This document shows, in pieces, positions 5,462 through 10,575 of a stretch of DNA of 10,575 nt; the first letter of the stretch is position 1; each line of letters begins with the position of its first letter. The stretch spans positions 1 through 10,575 of the forward strand of contig JASLCR010000041.1 in NCBI GenBank assembly GCA_030145955.1, in the 5' to 3' direction. This DNA comes from Candidatus Saccharimonadales bacterium (GTDB taxonomy: Bacteria > Patescibacteriota > Saccharimonadia > Saccharimonadales > Saccharimonadaceae). The translations under genes were made by a program, and so were the position numbers. Under the pieces are notes generated by a model. That model saw only the letters and a list, made by a program, of their open reading frames with translations, was not told the DNA's origin and ran no database searches.

Positions 5462-6721
5462 ATGAGAAAGACAAGTAAAACATTCTTATCGAAGGGGTTT
5501 ACTATCGCTGAGCTCGCGGTAGTAATAGCCGTGATTGGTATCTTGGCGGGAATTACTATAATCGGCTATGGTAAATGGCGTGAAAATGCTTTAAAGGGTG
5601 CTGTGCAGTCAGACCTTCAAACAGCAGCAGTAGCAATGGAAAATGCGAAAAACTTTGGGGCAGGCTATCCGACCTCAATACCGTCAGCATTTAAAGGTGG
5701 TAACGATACTCAGATAACATACGTCAGCGGTACTGGTAGCTCATATTGTATCGAAGGCACAGCGCCATCGAATTCATCGATACGGTATTACATTGATTCC
5801 TCACAAGGAAAGCAGTCTACTGCAAAGATAGGAACATGTTCTGGAGGTACTGATACCTGGACGTCTGTTGCTGTGGCCCAGGCTAATCCTTGGAAGTCTA
5901 TCACATATGGCAATGGTCTCTTTGTTGCCGTAGCCTATAGCGGCACCAACCGTGTCATGACCTCACCTGATGGTGTCAACTGGACTCTTCGTAGTGCCCC
6001 GGCCGGTGTTTGGACTTCAGTCACGTATGGCAACGGTCTGTTTGTCGCAACCGCCCAGAGCGGTGGTCAGTTTATGACCTCACCTGATGGCATTAACTGG
6101 ACCGCCAGGACTGTGCCGCAAGCAAATACCTGGATGGCAGTCACCTATGGCAACGGTCTGTTTGTCTCTGTGGCATCTAGCGGCACCAACCGTGTCATGA
6201 CCTCACCTGATGGCATTAACTGGACTATCCGAAATGCTGCTCAAGCTAATACCTGGCAGGCTATAACGTATGGCAACGGTCTGTTTGTCGCGCTTGCCTA
6301 TAGTGCTAGCGGCACCAACCGTGTCATGACCTCACCTGATGGCATTAACTGGACTATCCGAAATGGCTCAGAGCCCAATAACTGGACCTCAGTCACCTAT
6401 GGCAACGGTCTGTTTGTCGCAACCGCCTCAAATACTGGTGGCAACCAGGTCATGACCTCACCTGATGGCATTAACTGGACAGCTAGGGCTGCTGCTACGG
6501 CAAATACCTGGGTAGCTGTTACTTACGGCAACGGGTATTTTGTTGCAGTAGCATATAATGGCGGCGGTAACCAGGTTATGACCTCGTCTGATGGCATTAA
6601 CTGGACAGCTAGAGCGGCATCTGAGTCGAATCAGTGGGAATCGGTGGTTTTTGGTAATGGTCGTTTTGTGGCAGTGTCAAGCAACGGCACCAACCGTGTC
6701 ATGGCCTCATCTGCACAGTAA
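5462..6721 (+). CDS. Type IV prepilin-like protein fused to a seven-bladed beta-propeller
   Basis: The 419-aa product opens with a short basic leader and KG-FTIAELAVVIAVIGILAG. A prepilin peptidase would cut after Gly12, leaving Phe at +1 and Glu at +5, followed by the hydrophobic N-terminal pilin helix. Residues 40-130 form a pilin-like head with two cysteines (96, 126) that may pair. From Trp144 a unit of 40-43 residues repeats with Trp at 144, 184, 224, 265, 308, 350 and 392. The consensus is W-x-[SA]-[VI]-T-Y-G-N-G-L-F-V-A, then VMTSPDGINWT. The seventh copy lacks its final strand, while TDTWTSVAVAQAN just before copy 1 looks like that missing strand, as in circular closure of a propeller. 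The protein is probably a minor pilin or surface adhesin carrying the propeller at a fibre tip or on the membrane; the ligand is unknown. It has its own promoter, and GAGGT precedes the ATG. Confidence 0.88.
   Translation: MRKTSKTFLSKGFTIAELAVVIAVIGILAGITIIGYGKWRENALKGAVQSDLQTAAVAMENAKNFGAGYPTSIPSAFKGGNDTQITYVSGTGSSYCIEGTAPSNSSIRYYIDSSQGKQSTAKIGTCSGGTDTWTSVAVAQANPWKSITYGNGLFVAVAYSGTNRVMTSPDGVNWTLRSAPAGVWTSVTYGNGLFVATAQSGGQFMTSPDGINWTARTVPQANTWMAVTYGNGLFVSVASSGTNRVMTSPDGINWTIRNAAQANTWQAITYGNGLFVALAYSASGTNRVMTSPDGINWTIRNGSEPNNWTSVTYGNGLFVATASNTGGNQVMTSPDGINWTARAAATANTWVAVTYGNGYFVAVAYNGGGNQVMTSSDGINWTARAASESNQWESVVFGNGRFVAVSSNGTNRVMASSAQ
5891..6718 (+). repeat. Tandem ~120-129-base coding repeats (7 copies)
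   Basis: The propeller units are also strongly conserved as DNA. The stretch starting ATGACCTCACCTGATGG recurs near 5957, 6074, 6197, 6326 and 6452, and with changes near 6578. TATGGCAACGGTCTGTTTGT recurs in copies 2 to 5. Central copies are the most alike while the first and last have diverged, as expected from recent internal duplication or gene conversion. Such tracts can gain or lose units by recombination or slippage. Confidence 0.9.
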
Positions 6722-6770
6722 TGAGTATTCTGTTTTGAATATAATACTTACTTTCCGGGAAGAGAGACGC

Positions 6771-6776
6771 TATAAT
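6771..6776 (+). promoter_or_regulatory. -10 box directly before the aminopeptidase start
   Basis: A perfect TATAAT ends eight bases before the ATG at 6785, placing transcription start about two bases upstream of the start codon. No clear -35 is seen (TTACTT at 6748-6753 is weak). A second perfect TATAAT at 6740-6745 would instead give a ~34-base leader. A leaderless message is possible but unproven. Confidence 0.45.
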
Positions 6777-6784
6777 TGACAGAA

Positions 6785-7993
6785 ATGCAAGATAGCTTTT
6801 TCTCTCATAATAGACATGAGTTGAGTCGCTTCCTGAAAGGCGGACTAGCAGTCCTGTCCGCGTATAGTAGCGTGCAACGGCAAAATGATGCAGCGTTTAA
6901 ATTTCACCAAGAGGCAAATTTTTGGTATTTGACAGGCATTGAGCAGCCTGATTGGACGGTGATTATCGACGGTTCAACTGGTGATGAATGGCTCGTGAAG
7001 CCAGAAGTGGACGAGGTACATGAGATATTCGACGGATCTCTTAGTCCGGAGCGTGCATCGGAGATAAGTGGCGTAAGGAAAGTTATTTCACGCGATGAAG
7101 GAGTCTCGCTGCTGCGGACACAGGCGAAGAAGCACAGTGTTGTCTATACGGTTGATCATCCTCCGTATGCGGATCAGTTTAACTTTTCTCTTAATCCGGC
7201 AATTACCGCTAACAGAAAGATGCTTGAACGAGTATTTACCTCAGTAGTTGATTGCCAGAAAGAGCTTGCCAAACTACGAGCGATAAAGCAGTCGGAGGAA
7301 GTAAAGACTATTCGACGTGCTATTGCTCTCACGATTGACGGATTTGAAAAAGTAAAAGACAGTGTGTCGGCTGCTCGCTATGAGTATGAACTTGAGGCTG
7401 AATTTACCTATCTTTTTAAGCGAAGTGGTGGGTGTGACCATGCATATGAGCCGATTATTGCCGGTGGAAGTAATGCATGCACGTTACACTATAGCCAAAA
7501 CAATGCAAAGCTGGCCAGTAGACAACTGGTCTTAATGGATGTTGGTGCTCGGGTAGAAGGATACGCAGCCGATATTACAAGAACGTACGCGAAGGGAAAT
7601 CCAACAAAGCGTCAAAAAGAGGTGCATCAAGCGGTGCAAGCAGCTCATGTTGATATTATTTCATTGCTACAGCCAGAACTCCCCGTTGAGGAATATATGA
7701 AAAAGGTTGATGTACGCATGAAGCAAGCGCTACGTGACCTTGGGCTTATGAAAGACAGTAATGATACGGAAGTATATCGCCGTTATTTCCCGCACGCGAT
7801 CAGTCATGGACTTGGGATTGATGTGCATGATAGCTTGGGCGGGGCACGGTATTTTGAGCCAGGTATGGTGCTGACGGTTGAGCCGGGAATTTATATTCCA
7901 GAGGAAGGGATCGGCGTGAGAATTGAGGATGACATCTTGATTACTGCAAGTGGCCATGAAAATCTTAGCGCAGCGCTCTCGACAGACCTCTAA
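6785..7993 (+). CDS. pepP: Xaa-Pro aminopeptidase (M24B family)
   Basis: This dinuclear-metal peptidase removes the N-terminal residue ahead of proline and acts in the cytoplasm on imported or turned-over peptides. From ATG 6785 it has 402 aa, usual for the family. An AMP_N-type domain comes first (about 1-130, with FHQEANFWYLTGIEQPDW). The pita-bread catalytic domain (about 165-395) has all five metal ligands: Asp252 in LMDVGA, Asp263 in AADITRT, His341 in ISHGLGIDVHD, Glu366 in LTVEPGIYI and Glu381 in VRIEDDILI. A TTG at 6776 would add three residues; ATG is preferred because it aligns with the usual FF-x-x-NR opening, and neither start has a good ribosome-binding site. No signal peptide is seen. 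The next gene's promoter lies in its last codons. The pepP symbol is by family resemblance; a PepQ-like specificity is less likely because of the N-terminal domain. Confidence 0.93.
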   Translation: MQDSFFSHNRHELSRFLKGGLAVLSAYSSVQRQNDAAFKFHQEANFWYLTGIEQPDWTVIIDGSTGDEWLVKPEVDEVHEIFDGSLSPERASEISGVRKVISRDEGVSLLRTQAKKHSVVYTVDHPPYADQFNFSLNPAITANRKMLERVFTSVVDCQKELAKLRAIKQSEEVKTIRRAIALTIDGFEKVKDSVSAARYEYELEAEFTYLFKRSGGCDHAYEPIIAGGSNACTLHYSQNNAKLASRQLVLMDVGARVEGYAADITRTYAKGNPTKRQKEVHQAVQAAHVDIISLLQPELPVEEYMKKVDVRMKQALRDLGLMKDSNDTEVYRRYFPHAISHGLGIDVHDSLGGARYFEPGMVLTVEPGIYIPEEGIGVRIEDDILITASGHENLSAALSTDL

Positions 7994-8007
7994 GGAAGCC
8001 GTATACT
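7979..8007 (+). promoter_or_regulatory. Promoter of the membrane protein-secG-SBP operon
   Basis: TCGACA (7979-7984, one base from consensus) and TATACT (8002-8007, one base from consensus) are exactly 17 bases apart. Transcription would begin near 8014, only 6-7 bases before the ATG at 8021, too short for a ribosome-binding site. The first message of the operon may therefore be almost leaderless. Confidence 0.7.
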
Positions 8008-8020
8008 AGCCATAGACAAT

Positions 8021-8422
8021 ATGAAACAGCAATTAAGTGTGTTTGTAGTTCGGTGGTTGCTCAATAGTTTTGGGCTGTGGCTCGCTATCAAGATTTTTGG
8101 TACCGGTATTAGTGATGATCAGTTAACGGCAGGATTCTGGGGATTCTTGCTTGCAGGATTTATCTTCTCTGTGGTAAACAGTGTGCTGCGCCCAGTTGTG
8201 ATTATTTTATCGTTGCCGGCGATATTACTTACTCTTGGTTTATTTACCTTGGTCGTGAATGGGTTTATGGTATGGCTATCACTGAAGCTTGCTCCTGGTA
8301 TTCAAATGACATTCCTTTACTCAATTCTTACGGGAATGCTACTCAGTCTGATAAACTATATAGTAAGCAGTGTGTTTGAACTTCATGCATCATCAGGACA
8401 CACTCACAAGAAGGAGATTTAA
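8021..8422 (+). CDS. Phage holin family 4 / YvlD-like four-helix membrane protein
   Basis: The 133-aa protein is almost entirely hydrophobic, with four predicted helices at about 6-26, 36-58, 62-88 and 95-118 and a short His/Lys-rich cytoplasmic tail (SSGHTHKKEI). The hallmark of the holin-4 superfamily, an NSVLRPVVIILSLP segment followed by LGLFTLVVNG, is present at about 53-81. Despite the name, chromosomal members such as Bacillus YvlD are not phage lysis genes and are linked to envelope stress; their exact role is unclear. No phage genes are nearby. It lies five bases upstream of secG, and the secG ribosome-binding site overlaps its last codons, so the two are co-transcribed. ATG 8021 has no good ribosome-binding site, consistent with the near-leaderless promoter. 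Confidence 0.85.
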   Translation: MKQQLSVFVVRWLLNSFGLWLAIKIFGTGISDDQLTAGFWGFLLAGFIFSVVNSVLRPVVIILSLPAILLTLGLFTLVVNGFMVWLSLKLAPGIQMTFLYSILTGMLLSLINYIVSSVFELHASSGHTHKKEI

Positions 8423-8427
8423 TCATT

Positions 8428-8652
8428 ATGGACATAGCAAGTGCACTGCAGTATATCAGCATTGGTGCGGGCGCATTGATGACACTTTGTATCCTATTGC
8501 AGCAGCGTGGTGCTAGCCTTGGTGCCGGATTCGGTAGCTCGGGCGAGCTATATACGACAAGGCGAGGCCTCGATAAAAGCTTATTTGATGCCACCATCTT
8601 TCTTGCGGTCGTATTCGTTCTATCGATCTTAGGCTCGTTGCTACTGCCGTAG
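8428..8652 (+). CDS. secG: Protein translocase subunit SecG
   Basis: SecG is the small subunit of the SecYEG channel and aids SecA-driven export across the cytoplasmic membrane. The 74-aa product shows two membrane helices (about 6-25 and 54-73). Between them is the conserved loop LLQQRGASLGAGFGSSGE, and RRGLDKSLFDATIFLAVVF leads into helix 2, matching the family in length and layout. AAGGAG (8411-8416) lies 11 bases upstream, inside the end of the preceding gene. A solute-binding protein gene follows 13 bases after the stop, so secG is the middle gene of a three-gene run. It serves the many exported proteins in this window. Confidence 0.94.
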   Translation: MDIASALQYISIGAGALMTLCILLQQRGASLGAGFGSSGELYTTRRGLDKSLFDATIFLAVVFVLSILGSLLLP

Positions 8653-8665
8653 CGAGGACGTGATA

Positions 8666-10471
8666 ATGGAAAAGAAAAAGGGTTGGAAACAGTTTCAGAA
8701 GCTCCAGTTTGATAGCGCAAAGCTTTCACGTCGTGCCAAGAAGATGGAGACAGCCACGACAAAGCATGCGCATAAGTTTATTCTAAAACGACTCGCAAGC
8801 TTACGAGATGCGCGCAATAGCATTATCTTATGGCTCAGTCTCGTTGCTGTTCTAATTGGTGCGGTAATGATGCAGCTGGTTTGGTTTCAATCATCATACA
8901 ATAAAACATCGCCGATTGCGGGTGGCACATATGCCGAAGCGGTGAAGGGTGACATTAGTACACTTAATCCTCTGTATGCACGAAGTGACGCCGAGCTAAC
9001 AGCAAGAAAGCTGCTCTTTGCGGGATTATTTGATTATGACAAGACAGGGCATCTGCGTCGAGATTTAGCTGATTCAATTACCGTGAGCGATAAGCGGACA
9101 ACATATATCGTGAAACTTAAGTCAGATTTGAAGTGGAGCGACGGGACAAAATTAACGGCAAAGGATGTTGTTTTCACCGTAGAGCTCATGAAGAATCCAT
9201 CAGCACGCGCGATCATGCAGCAAAGTTGGCGCGATGTGGCTGTACGGGCAATTGATGAGCGTACTGTAGAATTTCAGTTGCCGGCTGCATATGCTGCGTT
9301 TGGTGATGCTCTGACGTTTGCAGTGCTACCCGAGCACATCTTGCGTGATGTTGAGCCTTCAGTGCTTCGCGAGAATCGCTTTAGTCTGTCACCGGTTGGT
9401 AGCGGGCCATTCGCGTTTCGCTTGATGCAGCGCGTCGAAGAAGGGGCAGATACTGCACATAAGATTGTTCACTTTGTTGCCAATCCTGCATACTACAATA
9501 GTCCGATTAGTCTTGAGCGCTTCGAGCTGCATGCTTATAAGCAGTCTAAAGCGATGACCAATGCGGTGATGATGCACGATGTCAATGCCGTGGTAGACAT
9601 TGATCACACGGTTGCGACAGAAAAACTACCAAAGGATTTTATTGTCAGGCAGCAGCCAATTAATAACGGCATGTATGCGTTCTTTAATACAAGCTCTCCA
9701 CTACTAAAAGATGCCTCACTTCGTCGAGCTCTGCTAGCTGGTACAGATACGGCACTACTTAAGAAAAGCGTTGCGCCGTATGCACCGGAACTAAATGTGC
9801 CTTTTATTCCGAGTCAAATCAATGAACCGCAGTCATTCTCGTATTTTGCACCGCATAATACTGCAGCTGCCGAAAGTCAATTGACGAAGCTTGGCTGGAA
9901 GCTTGCGAGTGATGGCATTCGCAAGAAGGGCCAGCAGCCACTTGCTCTCCGTATTGTGATCAATAAAGAAAGCCACTACAGTGCTCTCGCTCGAGAGTTG
10001 GCGCGTCAATGGAAGGCGCTTGGGGTTGAAGTGACAGTTGTTGAGTTTGAACAACAAGCGGGCGGGCAAGGGTTTGCTCAAAGTATCTTGCAGCCGCGCG
10101 CGTATGACGTACTGATTAATGAGCTGATTATTGGTGCTGACCCCGATGTATTCGCTTACTGGCACTCTTCTCAGGCAAATCCTTCTGGGCTTAACTTCTC
10201 AAACTATAGCAATAAGATCGCGGATGACAACTTAGTAAGTGCGCGCCAGCGTGATGAAATATCACTGCGTAATGAAAAGTACAAAGCATTTGCTAAGGTA
10301 TGGTCTCAGGATGTTCCGGCAATTCCGTTGTATCAGTCGACAGTCTTATATGCGCACACCAAGAAAACCAGGACATTTGAAGATAACGTCGTTATGCCGT
10401 CACCAACAGATCGTCTTGCTGATGTGTCATACTGGACTGCCGATCGTGGACGGGTTTACAAAAGCCCCTAG
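8666..10471 (+). CDS. Peptide-type ABC transporter solute-binding protein (family 5) on an N-terminal membrane anchor
   Basis: Family 5 binding proteins (OppA/DppA-like) capture peptides outside the membrane and pass them to an ABC permease. ATG 8666 is chosen because GAGGA ends seven bases upstream; the GTG at 8660 is too close to it. The 601-aa product starts with a basic cytoplasmic segment (1-50), followed by one membrane helix (about 52-74) and the extracytoplasmic domain. Family features are GGTYAEAVKGDISTLNPLY (86-104) and the signature WSDGTKLTAKDVVFTVE (157-173). A GSGPFAF motif lies near 245, and a second-lobe NKESHYSALARELARQWKALG segment (split after NKESHY here) comes later. It has no lipobox and no visible cysteine, so anchoring is by the helix rather than by lipid. 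No permease or ATPase genes are adjacent. Its position behind secG suggests a surface nutrient-capture role; a chaperone-like role is possible. Confidence 0.9.
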   Translation: MEKKKGWKQFQKLQFDSAKLSRRAKKMETATTKHAHKFILKRLASLRDARNSIILWLSLVAVLIGAVMMQLVWFQSSYNKTSPIAGGTYAEAVKGDISTLNPLYARSDAELTARKLLFAGLFDYDKTGHLRRDLADSITVSDKRTTYIVKLKSDLKWSDGTKLTAKDVVFTVELMKNPSARAIMQQSWRDVAVRAIDERTVEFQLPAAYAAFGDALTFAVLPEHILRDVEPSVLRENRFSLSPVGSGPFAFRLMQRVEEGADTAHKIVHFVANPAYYNSPISLERFELHAYKQSKAMTNAVMMHDVNAVVDIDHTVATEKLPKDFIVRQQPINNGMYAFFNTSSPLLKDASLRRALLAGTDTALLKKSVAPYAPELNVPFIPSQINEPQSFSYFAPHNTAAAESQLTKLGWKLASDGIRKKGQQPLALRIVINKESHYSALARELARQWKALGVEVTVVEFEQQAGGQGFAQSILQPRAYDVLINELIIGADPDVFAYWHSSQANPSGLNFSNYSNKIADDNLVSARQRDEISLRNEKYKAFAKVWSQDVPAIPLYQSTVLYAHTKKTRTFEDNVVMPSPTDRLADVSYWTADRGRVYKSP

Positions 10472-10484
10472 TTTCCGGTATAAT
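10455..10484 (+). promoter_or_regulatory. Promoter of tRNA-Leu
   Basis: TTTACA (10455-10460, one mismatch to TTGACA) and a perfect TATAAT (10479-10484) are 18 bases apart. Transcription would begin near 10491, about 18 bases before the mature tRNA. The -35 lies inside the last codons of the solute-binding protein gene. No separate terminator is visible between the two. Confidence 0.75.
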
Positions 10485-10508
10485 CTCTCGAGTACCAGTA
10501 GTTATCAC

Positions 10509-10575
10509 GCAGTGGTGGCGGAATTGGTAGACGCGCTAGCTTGAGGGGCTAGTGAGCATTGCGCTCGTGGAGGTT
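10509..10575 (+). tRNA. tRNA-Leu(GAG), 3' end outside window
   Basis: The acceptor strand GCAGTGG (10509-10515) is followed by U8, G9 and the Leu-type D arm GCGGAATTGGTAGACGC. The anticodon stem CTAGC/GCTAG closes a 7-base loop TTGAGGG with anticodon GAG, which reads CUC and CUU leucine codons. A long variable arm (GAGC-ATTGC-GCTC) marks a class II tRNA. The sequence ends in the T arm, so the 3' half of the T arm and the acceptor are missing from the window, not from the gene. Confidence 0.95.

Noticed and set aside
5891..6718. CRISPR-like repeat array
   Set aside because: The periodicity is in frame, about 120-129 bases, and encodes propeller blades; there are no short repeats with unique spacers.
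8021..8422. Prophage holin
   Set aside because: The superfamily name is misleading: the layout is that of chromosomal YvlD-type proteins, and no endolysin or structural phage genes are nearby.

Overview
The window looks like a chromosomal piece of a Patescibacteria (CPR) genome, most likely Saccharibacteria/TM7-like. This is inference. The supporting traits are moderate-to-low G+C, compact genes, an LPXTG cell-wall protein with a Gram-positive sorting tail, a type IV prepilin-like protein, a cysteine-free UvrC, and a secG plus membrane-anchored solute-binding protein block. uvrC ends in TGA, so UGA is a stop here. That argues against the recoded SR1/Gracilibacteria lineages.

Layout: (1) 1-811, the C-terminal part of an MFS exporter, sharing a two-way terminator with (2) a 57-residue Trp-rich membrane protein on the minus strand (860-1033), which has its own promoter and a structured leader. 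(3) 1262-2131 minus, an LPXTG surface protein with its terminator at 1173-1203. (4) 2179-3629, the most unusual part: a strongly G+C-rich single-gene cassette encoding a secreted Ig-like protein on the minus strand. It is bracketed by two ~100-base inverted repeats that share four exact blocks and can each fold into hairpins. (5) 3630-3849, an AT-rich stretch without a gene, holding a good imperfect hairpin flanked by anti-Shine-Dalgarno-like motifs. (6) 3850-5409, uvrC. (7) 5462-6721, a prepilin signal fused to a predicted seven-bladed beta-propeller. (8) 6785-7993, a Xaa-Pro aminopeptidase. (9) 8021-10471, a three-gene run: a YvlD/holin-4-like membrane protein, secG, and a peptide-type solute-binding protein on a membrane anchor. 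(10) 10509 to the end, a tRNA-Leu(GAG) cut by the window edge.

Together the genes point to envelope and surface biology (export, secretion, sorting, a pilus-like adhesin, peptide capture and dipeptide trimming) around one DNA-repair gene. The G+C-rich cassette stands apart in composition and is the best candidate for something undescribed. No recombinase, transposase, integrase or CRISPR array is visible in the window.
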